A stretch of DNA of 64,000 bases from Plutella xylostella (GCF_932276165.1 NC_063983.1:1495501-1559500); one strand, 5' to 3'; shown: positions 44,759 to 55,860, numbered from the stretch's first letter. Notes: generated from the letters alone by a model not told the origin. Translations and numbers: made by a program.

Positions 44759-45814
44759 ATGGCTGCAACTGATTCTATGAGTAATATGAATAATATAGTT
44801 GAAATATTTAATTGTTTAGATATAAATAGCTACCTGAAAAAAATACCTGCCTGTAACCTACAATTACTTTGCATGCATGTAAACATTCGTTCGATGTTAA
44901 AAAACTTCCCGAAATTGCTGCACATCATAGACAGTACTAGGCATCCCTTTGATATCGTGGTGGTTACTGAGGCTAATATTTCTGATACAACTGCATACTT
45001 GTTTAATATACCCGGTTATGTAATGCACTCGCAGTTACGTAATGGGCAAAAGGGTGGAGGGGTCTTAGTTTATATAAAAAACTGTATAAAATTCACACGA
45101 ATAACGAACCAAACTTTTTCTTATGAACATATCTCTGGTATCGTCAACATTCAGAAACAATGCATTGCAATTTGTTCAATCTATAGACCGCCATCAACTA
45201 ACACGGCATTATTTGTCACCGAACTAAAAAAACAGTTAATTGATATCACTAATTCTCACACCGGCTCACTATTTATAATTGGGGACATAAATATTGACCT
45301 CAAAACCGCGGCAGTACAAAGGGATTCCTATCTCAATATGCTCTCCGAGTACGGACTGATGTGTGGCATCACGGACTATACACGTATAGAAATGAGAAAA
45401 CAGACTGTGACTAAATCCTGCATAGACCACATATTTGCCCGATTCCACACATCCGACCCGTACACGGCAGCTGTCGACACAGTACTAGCCGATCATCGCC
45501 TCGTGGTGCTGGCGTGCGTCGACTCATCGCAGCCAAACATACAGCGTGTTGCAAATACTAAGAACATTCAAGTGCATGATTTTAACACATTGTGTAAGGA
45601 ACTTGATGCGATTGATTTCTCATGTACGGATAGTATGACCAATCCACATGATATTTATCAATATATTAAAAGTAAATTTGAATATGTGTATAGTAAATCG
45701 TTAAAAACTCAAAATAAAAAGTCAAATTACAGATACCGACAGCCGTGGATAAATAAAAATGTAGTGAAACTGTGCGAGAAACGTGAGATGCTTTTCCAAC
45801 AATGCCGTGCTTAG
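44759..45814 (+). pseudogene. LINE ORF2, endonuclease part, ends in a frameshift
   Basis: ATG at 44759, 56 nt after the ORF1 stop. The endonuclease is complete (MHVNIRSM, VVTEANI, QKGGGVLVYI, IYRPPST, FIIGDINIDL, SCIDHIF, VLADHRLV) and the linker runs to KLCEKREML. The frame then stops at 45814. The continuation is readable in the next frame from about 45797, so a small deletion near 45797-45815 has inactivated the gene independently of the Polinton. Confidence 0.83.
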
Positions 45815-46364
45815 ACTGCAGTACAATACCGTACGGAATAAAGCAAACAAGGTGATACAGTTTGCCAGAAATAATTATTACAAAAATAAAATCAAAGAGA
45901 ATTACGGTAACCCCCGAACCCTCTGGCAAATTGTTAACCAGATCTGTGGACGAGTGCGGCAGTCGATTGATGATTCAATATTGAATGCATTCGCCTTACA
46001 GGATCTTAACCCCAAAGGAATAGCTGATTTATTTGCTTCTGAATTTGAGAAATCTGTCACTGATATATTGCCTAACTGTAAATTAGAATTGTGTAATCTA
46101 GATATTCAACCGGTGGATGTTAGTATGCGCTTTCAAAAAACAACAGCTAGCGAGGTAATTAAGATAATAAAGAGCTTAAATAATCTTAAAGCCCCAGGCA
46201 TTGATGGGATCAAAACAATTGACATCAAAAGGATAGCGAATAATATCACAAAAGCTATTGTAAATTTGATTAATACATCAGTCGCTGCAGGTGAGTATCC
46301 TGATGGGCTGAAAATAGGCTGCATAAGACCTGTCTTTAAGAAAGGCAAAAAAGACAACCCTGCC
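45797..46364 (+). pseudogene. LINE ORF2, linker and first reverse transcriptase motifs
   Basis: Second frame of the same gene (NNAVLRLQYNTVRNKANK onward). It covers GNPRTLWQIVNQICG, LNNLKAPGIDGIKTID, TSVAAGEYPDGLKIG and CIRPVFKKGKKDNPA. It ends precisely at the Polinton boundary, after the codons for Pro-Ala that form the target duplication. The next codons (DYRPITLL) are at 62787. The frame that carries on into the Polinton TIR is accidental. Confidence 0.83.
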
Positions 46365-46457
46365 AGTAGTGTAATATTGGGCATTCTAGATCACTCTCAG
46401 TCGCTTCGCTCCTTCGCTCGCTTCGCTCGCCGTGATCCAGAATGCCCAATCGGTTTT
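46365..46457 (+). repeat. Polinton left terminal inverted repeat (93 bp), self-complementary
   Basis: Matches 62688-62780 in reverse complement with two mismatches. Within it, attgggcattctagatca (46375 onward) pairs with tgatccagaatgcccaat (46433-46450). So the end can fold into an 18-bp-stem hairpin around a cgcttcgctc repeat core. Confidence 0.93.
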
Positions 46458-46849
46458 ACGTTCGATATCTAATAATTGTCTCTTCCGTTGACTTACTAAA
46501 TGGTCTTATTCATATACAGGGTGCTTTTAACTTTACATTACTTTGAATATGTATTTAACTTTACTATGAAACAGCTCTTTTATTTTTCCTGATTTCAGAG
46601 TTGGTTCCCATAATTCAAGTTATACAAGTATGACCTATGTACATTCACCTGCCAACGGGGTGACCACTAATAAACAAGCATTCTGTATTTAACATAACTA
46701 AATACACTGGGTTACATTACTGCCTTATTTCCAACAGCAAATATATGGTTATAGGGCACCATGATGATGCTAGTATTAAAAATATACCAAAATTACTCAC
46801 CAATATAAATTTTTATTCAGGCCGCAACACACATCACATAACACACATT
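46458..46849. other. Polinton left subterminal region, no gene seen
   Basis: AT-rich, non-coding sequence between the terminal repeat and a secondary insertion. Confidence 0.5.
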
Positions 46850-47520
46850 TTTTTTTTTTTATTTTTTTTAGGTAGGGGGAAAATCCATCATGGACACCTG
46901 GGAAGTGAAGACCCAGGTAGTGCCGGACTCTTACCGGCTAAAAACCCCCTACCGATATTTGGGAGGTGCTTAGACTATCAAACTAAGCCAGACCTCAGGA
47001 GTTTCGGGAGGTGCTTAGACTATCAAACTAAACCAGACCTCAGGATTTTCGGGAGGTGTTTAGACTGTCAAACTAAACCAGACCTCAGGATTTTCGGGAG
47101 GTGCTTAGACTATCAAACTAAGCCAGACCTCAGGATTTTCGGGAGGTGCTTAGACTATCAAACTAAGCCAGACCTCAGGATTTTCGGGAGGTGCTTAGAC
47201 TATCAAACTAAGCCAGACCTCAGGAGTTTCGGGAGGTGCTTAGACTATCAAACTAAGCCAGACCTCGGGATTTTCGGGAGGTGTTTAGACTGTCAAACTA
47301 AACCAGACCTCAGGATTTTCGGGAGGTGCTTAGACTATCAAACTAAGCCAGACCTCAGGAGTTTCGGGAGGTGCTTAGACTATCAAACTAAGCCAGACCT
47401 CAGGAGTTTCGGGAGGTGCTTAGACTATCAAACTAAGCCAGACCTCGGGATTTTCGGGAGGTGCTTAGACTATCAAACTAAGCCAGACCTCAGGAGTCAC
47501 CACATGACGTGTCGCGGATC
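46850..47520 (+). mobile_element. Repeat element with 45-bp minisatellite, inserted in the Polinton
   Basis: After a T-run comes 'ggtagggggaaaatccatcatggacacctgggaagtg', whose GGTAGGGGG is mirrored by cccccta(cc) at 46945-46952. This block looks like a moth interspersed repeat. The minisatellite follows directly. The exact ends are unclear. Confidence 0.55.
46961..47496 (+). repeat. Minisatellite, twelve copies of a 45-bp unit
   Basis: The unit is gggaggtgcttagactatca followed by aactaagccagacctcagga and g/ttttc. The period is exactly 45 bp. Copies vary at a few sites; a variant with tgtttagactgtcaaactaaacc recurs five units apart, which suggests duplication of blocks of units. Since 45 is a multiple of three, one frame stays open through all copies (GRCLDYQTKPDLR); I regard that as accidental. 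Confidence 0.92.
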
Positions 47521-48146
47521 GCGGTCATATGTTAATTAACAACTTCACTGTGGTATTCGTGGGTGGTTGTAGTGAACTCGCTCCACTAAAAGATAAACTT
47601 TGTTATAATATATTTATAATCTACTAATACGATGAACCTGTAATGCAAACAATGCAATAAACCTGTATTTTTTAAATATAAATTAAAGATTTCTACATTA
47701 ATTCTTAATTTGAACAGTATAGAAGCTATTTATTTTTATTTGAATTTATATATTAAAGTAATCATAGCAAAACTTTAGGAACAGGGAGAAAAGTATGTAC
47801 CTTCACGAGAAAGGTACCCATTTCACTACCTAGACTAAATAAAAAATACATCTAGTAGTTTTGTATCAATGTAAAAAGAATTTTAACACAGAGATAAACT
47901 GGATTATGATAATAATAGCTTCACATAGTAGCGCACTGACTGGAACATTGCCCTGCATTGCAATATAATGTAGTGCTTGCATTTTGTTGATGTGCTATTC
48001 TGGTCAGAATTACAATCTTGTTTCGGAAATACAACGAAGTTTTTTATGCAGCAATTTGAATCGTACAATTTCAGAAGAGATAAATCATACTAGTAGTAGA
48101 TACCTCGTTTTATCTCAAATAAACTATTATGCATGTTATAAGCTGT
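47521..48146. other. Polinton non-coding region
   Basis: No gene or repeat recognised; AT-rich. Confidence 0.5.
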
Positions 48147-48484
48147 GGACAGTAATCTCCGAAGGGGTACTCAGAGGTGACTCGCAAGCGACCCACCCGT
48201 TTTTTCGGTGTACATTTGTATACTCAAATGATAGGTCGCGAGCAGTATCGCAGTTTTAGAATGTGTACAATGTACTTAGAGTACACATCTCTAGGATCTA
48301 CATGTGCACTGCATTGTGCAGGTGTCCTCACGATGTTTTCCTTCACCGTAGTACCACTTTTTATCAGTGAACTTAAATTCATTAATTGAAAAGATTGAAT
48401 TTGGTTCGGGCGTGTGCCCGGATTCGAACCACAACCTCTAGAATGAGAGGCATAGAGCTAATCCGTTATGCTACCATAGGTCAA
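48147..48484 (-). mobile_element. tRNA-derived SINE inserted in the Polinton
   Basis: On the minus strand the head carries a perfect A-box (tagcataacgg, 48463-48473) and a perfect B-box (ggttcgaatcc, 48420-48430). A body with the lepidopteran SINE motif 'gtgaaggaaaacatcgtgagga' follows, then 'ctccgaaggggtactcagaggtga' reading the other way. A related fragment (ccgaaggggtagtcagaggtga) is at about 29833-29860. Confidence 0.65.
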
Positions 48485-48792
48485 ATACACTGTACTGGCA
48501 CATAATCAGAAATAGGTAAGTACATCATTTTTATTACAAACATGATTATTTTATAAAATTAATTATATCCAATCACAAGCAAATCCAAATGAACTACTAG
48601 TGTTGACTAAATATCGTATTACAATTTAAAAGAAACTTAATCAGAGTCATCATTTCATTTCCCATAATTTTGGTAAAATGCTAACTTGCAGTATACATGA
48701 TCAACTTTTCTTTGTGTGAGTGAAAATAATCATATCGATCGATTGATTTAAATTTGACGGAAATCAAAAGAAAAATTATATTTCATCAGCGA

Positions 48793-50161
48793 AGTGCACA
48801 GTGATCGGTGCTCGACGTCTTCCCTCTCCATTACCTACCAGTTACGAGAAAAAATGTACGTAAGTTATATTTTCATAATCTCTGATTTTTACCATTGACG
48901 CAAAAAGTGGGTGATATGTGTTTGAAACCGCTGTCTGTCTGTCACATCGGTCAACAAATTTTAGTACGTTTATTTTTATTCAACTCAAGAAGTTCAAAAG
49001 TTTTTGAGACTTTTAGCGTTGAATTTCGGGTTTTAACGTGGTTAGCCTATTATTATGATCTACCAATAAGTACTCAAGATTTGATTGAATGTAAACACGA
49101 TGTCTCTTCTTTATTGCAGGTCTGACGGTGAGGGATTTTATTCTTCCGAGGAAGAACTGCCACGGCGTCGTCCCGTGAAGCCTGCAGCGCTGAGCGCCGC
49201 GCCGAGCACGTCTACTGCTCCCGCCCCAACTCCATCCGGCTCAAGGAAGCGGAAGACTAAAGCTTCCGAATCCGCTTCCGAAAGTAGAGCAGCGTAAGTA
49301 CGAACAATAATTGTTCTACTAAATAATAAACAGTAAAAGTAGTACCTAATCATATTCTTATTTATTTGTTTGGTGCCACCCTAAATGGGATTGACACTGT
49401 CAAATTTAATTCTTACGACACATGAATTAAAAACAGTACAACGTCCAAAATAAATAATTCAGCGAGGCCACACTGTACTAGTAGGATTTACATACTAGCT
49501 GTTGTCCCCAAGCTATAAAAAGTTTTCCGTACATATCCCGATAAACTTATTAACGTTCTGTTATATTAAATTATGTATCACTTATGTTATGAGCGTTAAC
49601 ACGTTCGTGCAAATTTTGTCTGAACCCGATCAATTGTTTAGCGTGATGGAGTAACAGACACATTCCAAAGTACCTAAGTACCTAAGTAGGTACTTAGTAT
49701 ATTATTATTGTATACACTAATTGACGACTTGTAAGTAATGATATTACTTTTATATTCTTTACAGAATCAATAAGGGCAAACAAAAAATTGACCTGGCGAC
49801 ATACAATCGTCGCAAAGCAACTGTGGCGGCGCTGTTCGGTGGGTCGGATGACGAGGCGGAGGCTGCAGCGGCACTGAACAACCCGATTCAAGAGCTGGAG
49901 AGCAGCTTAACCCGAAAAGTTGGGGATGGGTCGTTGCGGCGAACCGCAAAATTAGACGGAAGCCTGTTCTGCGAACTTCGTGTTTACGAAGTTCGCGATA
50001 TTAAAAACATATCCCCACGGGACCGGTGGACCAAAGCGTACACCAGTCTTAAGTATCAATTCGATTATGATAGTCCGGAATGGACTAACATAATTGATTT
50101 TATTCGGGTTGCGAAGACCCGATTTACACAGGAGCCAATATACTATCCGAATAAGAAGTAA
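48793..50161 (+). CDS. Polinton-borne unknown gene with intron(s)
   Basis: The two coding exons I support are 49100-49293 (ATG at 49100, donor GTAAGT) and 49765-50161 (acceptor tctttacag). Joined they give a 196-residue protein with matching phase. The N-terminal part is acidic/Ser-rich then Pro/Ala/Ser-rich and basic (SRKRKTKASESASES). The C-terminal 100 residues look globular (LFCELRVYEVRDI, DRWTKAYTSLKYQFDYDSPEWTNIIDFIRVAKTRF). An earlier donor (ATGTAC|GTAAGT at 48859) and an acceptor at 49119 would fit an upstream exon, but joining them gives ATG TAC GTC TGA. So the true 5' structure is uncertain. I do not recognise the family. Position next to polymerase suggests a nucleic-acid or nuclear role, which is only inference. 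Confidence 0.55.
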
Positions 50162-50493
50162 ATCTTAGTTGGATAGTATATGTTTCAGAAAATCGAATTA
50201 AAGTTAATCGTCTTTAAAAATAAAAACTACAAAATATGTTTAAATTATTAAATATTGTTCGTTGCTAATTTATTTAATTTAAATATTAATTAAATTTTAC
50301 CTTACATATTTTACAGATACCTAATATTTTTTATCGATGATTAACTTTATTTAGGCTTTCTGAAACCGGCACCTAACTAGGTTATAGCGGTATACCAAAT
50401 ACCTTATTTTTAACTACTTTATCTTACTGAAAATATATAATAAAATATAATATAACTTAATAAGTAAAGTGTTAATTATTTACTTATTCAACA

Positions 50494-53400
50494 ATGGTTA
50501 ACCCCAGTAAAAATATTTTCTGCTCAGTGTGCGAACAATTAGTAAAAAGTAAAGCCTTTTCAGCTCACTTAAAAAGCATAGCTCATAAAAATAATACCCG
50601 AGTTGAAGCGGAGGAGTGTATAGAAAAAATTAATTCAGCATTTCGTTCACGAATTGCTTCGTATCGAGTGTACGATTCCCGCAGAACCAAACATCCCGCC
50701 CCCGTGCCCGCAGCCCGCCCCGGGCGTGCGCAAGCGCAGGTGTGTGCTCCTGAAAGCCACCCTGTATTGCCGGCACCGTTTTTGCGTGTCATCGCTGGTA
50801 AAGTTCAGCGACTATTGAATGCGGCTCTTGCTACGCATCAAAGTGTTAAAATTAACTTTGAACTATTTGCAAATTTTTATCTACCTAAAAATGATACTTC
50901 CGAGGTTAAGTCTTTTGCCACTGAAAATAGGTGCATCCACAGCAATTATGATTTCAAAACTATATTCAATGAGATGTGCGACGTAATTCTAAAAAAAGTT
51001 GACGAGTTCCAGGAACGCGATAGTGGGTGGTCATTGCTTGATACACTTTATTTAGAGGTAAATATTAATAAATATATTCCTCTTCGTGCGTCTGGCTTTA
51101 TTGATCTACCAAAAAGCATAAAAAGTAAGAAAGCTTGCATCAATGTGAACAATAATGATAGTTTTTGTTTTCTTTGGTGCATAATGGCAGCTCTTTTTCC
51201 GGCGAAATGTAACGCAAACCGAACAAAATCATATCCACATTTTTGTACCGTTCTAAATACGCATGGAATGACATTTCCAGTCAGCTTTACCGACATAAAA
51301 TTATTTGAAAAAAATAATAAAATTAGTGTCAACGTTTATGGGTTAAAAAAATGTAATGTTGTTGGCCCGCTATACAAGTCAAGTGCCCACCAAGCGGTTC
51401 ACGTAAATCTTTTATTGCTTGAAAATAAGAATACGTTACATTATTGTTTAATAAAAGATTTGAATAAACTCTTACGTTCGCAATTAACCAAACACCATGG
51501 AAAAGTTTACTTTTGCGATGAGTGTTTGATATGTTTTGATTCCGAGGAACGATTGACCTTGCATAGTTGTGGAGGCGTCGCGACAGTTCTGCCGACTGAA
51601 GGCGCAATACTCGAGTTTAAGCACTACGAACGCTTACAAAAAATGCCTTTTGTTATTTATGCTGATTTTGAAACTTTGTTGGAGCCGTGTTCAACAATAC
51701 CAGATTCGAATCATACACAAATTACTCACAAGCATATACCGAGTGCTTTTTCTTATTACATAACTTGTTCATACGATAATAATTTCAATAAATTAATGTT
51801 TTATCGCGGTAAAGATTGTGTCGATATGTTTATAAGTTTTCTTCAAAATGATATAACAGAAATTTATAAAGTCCTCTCTAGACCTATAGCACTAGTAATG
51901 ACTGACACGGATCAATTAAATTTTGATACGTCACATCAATGCTGTATATGTGAGAAACCGTTAGTAGAAGACCGAGTGAGGGATCACTGTCACTTAACAG
52001 GTAAATACAGAGGAGCAGCGCATTCGTATTGTAATTTGCGCTACAAACTCCCTAAATTTATTCCTGTATTTTTTCACAATCTGTCTGGGTACGATAGCCA
52101 CTTGTTTATACGACATTTGGGATCTATTCCAGGTAAAATTAAGGTTATAGCAAGAAACAAGGAAAACTACATATCGTTTACTAAAATATTTCAAATGACA
52201 GATTCAGAAAATATTGCTGTGAGATTTGTTGATTCCTTTAGCTTTTTGCCTTCTAGTTTGGACAAGCTTTCAAACACTTTAGCTGATAAACAGTTTAAGC
52301 ATTTAAATCAAATTTGTAAAAATAAATCCGAGTTCAATCTTCTTAGACGAAAAGGTGTCTATCCCTACGATTATATGACCACGTGGTCAGCCTATGATGA
52401 GACAAAACTTCCACCGCAAGAATTATTTTTCAATAAGTTAAACAATTCATCGTTATCAATCGATGACTATAAACATGCAAAAAATATATGGTGCACATTT
52501 AATATAAATAATTTAGGAGAATATACAGATTTATATGTAAAGACAGACGTGTTGTTATTAGCAGACGTTTTTGAAAATTTTCGCACAACATGTATAAAAA
52601 ATTATAAGTTAGATCCGGCTTTTTATTTGACTTCACCAAGCTATAGTTTTGACGCTATGCTTTTAAAAACACGAGTTAATTTGGAGCTCATCCATGACTT
52701 AGAAATTATTAGGATGCTTCAAAGTGGTATTCGTGGTGGTGTGTGTTTGTGTACAACCAGACACGCTAAAGCTAATAATAAGTATCAACATAGTTATGAC
52801 CCAAAACTTCCATCAAACTTTTTAGTTTACCTTGATTGTAATAACCTATACGGATATGCAATGTGCCAAAGTTTACCTCACTCAGGATTCAAAATGTTAA
52901 GTAAATTTGAAATAGATGGATTGAACATATTAGATATAGCAGATGATGCCGCATATGGATATATTTTGGAGGTTGATTTAGAATATCCAGATTATCTCCA
53001 TGACTCTCACAATGATTTGCCCTTTTGTGCACAAAAGTTTGCACCACCGGGTTCAGTGTCAAAAAAATTAATTCCAAATTTATATGATAAATTTCATTAC
53101 GTGATTCATTACATACACTTGAAAAATTGTATTAAACATGGTTTAGTACTGAAAAAAATCCATAAAGTAATTAAATTTAAACAAGGGGCATATCTTAAGG
53201 ACTATATGGATCTAAATACTAATCTTAGACAAAAAGCTAAATCTTCTTTTGAACAAGATTTATTTAAGCTCCTTAACAATAGCATTTTCGGAAAGACTTT
53301 AGAAGATACCGAAAGAAGAATTGACATCAAGTTAGTTACTAAATGGTCGGATAACTGCAATAAAACAAAAAAAAACTACACCGCGGATAGATTAATATCA

Positions 53401-54069
53401 AGACCTAATTTTAAAAATTGCACTATATTTACAGAAAATTTTGTAGCTGTTCAAATGAAACCAGAGAGAGTTATATTAGATAAACCAATTTATATTGGGT
53501 TTTCGGTGTTGGAAATATCTAAAAGTCATTTATACACTTTTCATTATTCTATTTTGAAACCATTTTACGGTGAAAGACTAAGATTGTGTTATACCGATAC
53601 AGATAGTCTTCTTTACTCGATTAAAACGGACGACTTTTATTCAGATGTAAAATATAATTTTCTAGAATATTTTGACACCAGTAATTATTCAATTGATAAT
53701 ACTTACAATGTACCACAGTTAAATAAAAAAGTTCCTGGATTATTTAAAGATGAACTAGGAGGAAAAATCCTTTCAGAATTTGTTGGATTACGTTCGAAAC
53801 TGTATTGTATTAAGACTGAGGACGCTGAAATAAAGAAAGCAAAAGGCGCTAAGAAATGCGTGGTAAAAGATTTATGTCTAAATGATTATAATAATGTTTT
53901 GCTTGGTAAAATACAATTGCGAAAAAAACAAATACTTTTTAAATCATTGAAGCATCAAATTTTTACTCAAGAAGTAAAAAAAATTGTGTTGTCCCATGAT
54001 GATGATAAAAAATTTATTCTAAAAGATAAAATATCAACATTGTCTTGGGGACATTATTCCATTATTTGA
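50494..54069 (+). CDS. pPolB: Protein-primed family B DNA polymerase
   Basis: 1191 residues. An N-terminal C2H2-like finger (FCSVC...HLKSIAH, 8-31) is followed by a region typical of insect Polinton polymerases (FCFLWCIMAALFP; HVNLLLLENKNTLHYCLIKDLNKLL). The 3'-5' exonuclease shows FVIYADFE (about 386-393) and FHNLSGYDSHLF (about 526). Between them is an endonuclease VII-like zinc segment (CCICEKP…DHCHLTGKYRGAAH…CN, about 482-512). The polymerase motifs are YLDCNNLYGYAM (motif A, about 778), LLNNSIFGKT (motif B, about 926) and CYTDTDSLLYS (motif C with DTD, about 1032). All catalytic residues are visible and the frame is intact. It copies the element from a terminal protein primer. The ATG at 50494 is the first in frame after an AT-rich leader. 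Confidence 0.95.
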   Translation: MVNPSKNIFCSVCEQLVKSKAFSAHLKSIAHKNNTRVEAEECIEKINSAFRSRIASYRVYDSRRTKHPAPVPAARPGRAQAQVCAPESHPVLPAPFLRVIAGKVQRLLNAALATHQSVKINFELFANFYLPKNDTSEVKSFATENRCIHSNYDFKTIFNEMCDVILKKVDEFQERDSGWSLLDTLYLEVNINKYIPLRASGFIDLPKSIKSKKACINVNNNDSFCFLWCIMAALFPAKCNANRTKSYPHFCTVLNTHGMTFPVSFTDIKLFEKNNKISVNVYGLKKCNVVGPLYKSSAHQAVHVNLLLLENKNTLHYCLIKDLNKLLRSQLTKHHGKVYFCDECLICFDSEERLTLHSCGGVATVLPTEGAILEFKHYERLQKMPFVIYADFETLLEPCSTIPDSNHTQITHKHIPSAFSYYITCSYDNNFNKLMFYRGKDCVDMFISFLQNDITEIYKVLSRPIALVMTDTDQLNFDTSHQCCICEKPLVEDRVRDHCHLTGKYRGAAHSYCNLRYKLPKFIPVFFHNLSGYDSHLFIRHLGSIPGKIKVIARNKENYISFTKIFQMTDSENIAVRFVDSFSFLPSSLDKLSNTLADKQFKHLNQICKNKSEFNLLRRKGVYPYDYMTTWSAYDETKLPPQELFFNKLNNSSLSIDDYKHAKNIWCTFNINNLGEYTDLYVKTDVLLLADVFENFRTTCIKNYKLDPAFYLTSPSYSFDAMLLKTRVNLELIHDLEIIRMLQSGIRGGVCLCTTRHAKANNKYQHSYDPKLPSNFLVYLDCNNLYGYAMCQSLPHSGFKMLSKFEIDGLNILDIADDAAYGYILEVDLEYPDYLHDSHNDLPFCAQKFAPPGSVSKKLIPNLYDKFHYVIHYIHLKNCIKHGLVLKKIHKVIKFKQGAYLKDYMDLNTNLRQKAKSSFEQDLFKLLNNSIFGKTLEDTERRIDIKLVTKWSDNCNKTKKNYTADRLISRPNFKNCTIFTENFVAVQMKPERVILDKPIYIGFSVLEISKSHLYTFHYSILKPFYGERLRLCYTDTDSLLYSIKTDDFYSDVKYNFLEYFDTSNYSIDNTYNVPQLNKKVPGLFKDELGGKILSEFVGLRSKLYCIKTEDAEIKKAKGAKKCVVKDLCLNDYNNVLLGKIQLRKKQILFKSLKHQIFTQEVKKIVLSHDDDKKFILKDKISTLSWGHYSII

Positions 54070-54079
54070 ATTATCGAGA

Positions 54080-54589
54080 ATGACTGGTATATTGATATCA
54101 CATTATGTTCATCCAAATAGTATTACTATCATCACTTGTCTGTCAGAAGACGCTGATTTTTATCCACAACTTCAGTTTCGAAATGAAAATGAATCATTAT
54201 TTATGTGTTATTCTGAGTGGCAAAATATTTATAAATCAATTAAAGAGAAACAACTATGTAACAATAAACAGTATTTTAATTTTCCCTTTTATACTTTTCT
54301 ACACTGTGATAAACGTTGTTCAGATGAATTTGTAATTTTACTGGTAGATGCTTTAAAATTGTTTGCGCACTGTGTAGACGCGAGACTTAAGATGTTACAC
54401 TATGAACGCATAAAAGCATATAAATTTATTTTGAAGATTGAATGTATTTTTGAAAAATGTTATATACCGATAGAAAATATTTCTAGTGTTTTATATTATT
54501 ATGCTGATAGTTTATCTCTTGTGGAAATGGAACTTGTGACACTGTGTATTGATTATTTCACTAAATGTTATTTACGTTTTCAATTGTAG
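54080..54589 (+). CDS. Polinton unknown protein downstream of polymerase
   Basis: 169 residues, starting 10 nt after the polymerase stop, on the same strand. Composition is Cys- and aromatic-rich, with predicted helices (VDALKLFAHCVDARLKMLHYERIKAYKF). No motif that I recognise. The tight spacing suggests expression from the same transcript. It could be an accessory replication or terminal-protein-like factor, but nothing in the sequence proves that. Confidence 0.65.
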   Translation: MTGILISHYVHPNSITIITCLSEDADFYPQLQFRNENESLFMCYSEWQNIYKSIKEKQLCNNKQYFNFPFYTFLHCDKRCSDEFVILLVDALKLFAHCVDARLKMLHYERIKAYKFILKIECIFEKCYIPIENISSVLYYYADSLSLVEMELVTLCIDYFTKCYLRFQL

Positions 54590-55048
54590 GTACGTATGTA
54601 ATACTAACCAATAAGATAAGTAAGTAGTATAAGTTAAAGCTAAGGTAAAGTTATTTTTACCTTATAATATAATAAATAAAGTTAATATTTAATATGATTG
54701 TGTTTAATTTACACCATGAGTTCATGATGATGTATGGAACGTACGGAAAATAGGATAAAAATCAAGAATATTTCTTATTATACATATACGAATAAGAAAA
54801 TATTAGGTAGATAGTTAATAAAAAAATACATTTAAATCGTACATAAATTTTGTGCTGAGATTAAAGTGTTTCAACATGATATCTGCTGATGTCAATGTAA
54901 TTTCTAAGAATCCCACACATTAGTAATATTTCAATTGAAACAGTGTACATAAATTCCTTAGTGATGCACATTCCATTACATGACCAAATAATCATTAAGC
55001 TAATATTCTCCTTTCCTTGCGGTTGTGTAGAAAAACAAACAGAAAAAT
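54590..55048. other. Polinton intergenic region
   Basis: Non-coding. It must hold the end of the polymerase transcript and the promoter of the next small gene; I see no clear TATA box. Confidence 0.5.
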
Positions 55049-55382
55049 ATGTCTTCAGATGAGGTGAGTCAGTTATCTATACTACAGTAACACAGTATGT
55101 TCTCTACATATATCTTAATACCTATTTAATTTATTTATGTTTTTGTTCCAGATTTCTCTAGTGAATTATATTGCAACCAAAAATCTTGGAAATCCCAAAT
55201 ATGTAGTGAAAATGGAAATATGTAAAATTGTACAAACATCAAACATAGCTGAAGTGAAAACAGTAATAAAAACACAATATTTGGTAAATGAAGATTACGA
55301 TACTATATTGGAGTTTGCTGTAAAATTAATAAATCAAATTGGAACAAAACTTGGAGAAAATGCTGACCAGCACGCATCTTGA
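55049..55382 (+). CDS. Polinton-borne small protein, two exons
   Basis: Exon 1 is 55049-55063 (MSSDE, donor GTGAGT) and exon 2 is 55152-55382 (acceptor gttttgttccag). Both are in phase 0 and give 81 residues. The product is mostly alternating hydrophobic and charged (ISLVNYIATKNLGNPKYVVKME…VKTVIKTQYLV…LEFAVKLINQIG). A further GT-AG intron appears to lie in the 3' UTR (donor about 55392, acceptor about 55495). The family is unknown. It lies at the convergence point with the minus-strand virion genes. Confidence 0.6.
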
Positions 55383-55860
55383 GTGAAATAAGGTGAGTAG
55401 CTATTTACAATAGTAAATATTCTTTCTTTTGTTTATTTTTAAGGTGTCTTATAAATTCTGTATAAAAATTAATATCTAGTATTTCCTTTTTCAGGTACAG
55501 GACATAGTCGTTGAACAATGAACATTCCTTTGTGCATTTGAAATGTTATTAAAATTAAGTTCGTATAGTAAATAAATCTGTATTATGTTTGGGCTTTGTT
55601 AGGGATTATGTTATAATAAACTAAATATTTAATTACTTACATACTTATTTAGAGCACCACATACTGTACTACATATGGCACTGTGCATTGAAAGAAATTA
55701 ACCTTGATGTTTAAATGATAAAATATTAGGTACCTAAGTACTTTACTTGTGTATGAACTTATTAAAAATTAATAAAATAAAAAACCAAAATTACATAATT
55801 TTTGCTTTTATTTTTCATAATCCTTAAATCTAGTTAAACAATAAATAGTATAAAGTCATT
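55383..55860. other. Convergent 3' flank region of the Polinton
   Basis: Holds the 3' UTR (with a likely intron) of the small plus-strand gene and aataaa-type signals for both strands. No further frame. Confidence 0.55.

Larger units (their letters stand above)
44136..46358 (+). mobile_element. LINE (CR1/Jockey-type), 5' part, interrupted by the Polinton
   Basis: 5'-truncated within ORF1. It contains the end of ORF1, the endonuclease and the beginning of the reverse transcriptase. It continues at 62787 after the Polinton. Same family as the LINE at 17911-20785. Confidence 0.85.

Noticed and set aside
45814..46472. Host-LINE fusion protein reading into the Polinton end
   Set aside because: The frame past 46364 is the terminal inverted repeat; it is accidental read-through, not a gene.
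46961..47496. CRISPR array
   Set aside because: The repeats are contiguous 45-bp units with no unique spacers, in a eukaryotic transposon.
46745..47539. 264-residue repeat protein gene
   Set aside because: The frame is a by-product of a 45-bp minisatellite and has no start context, domain or splice support.
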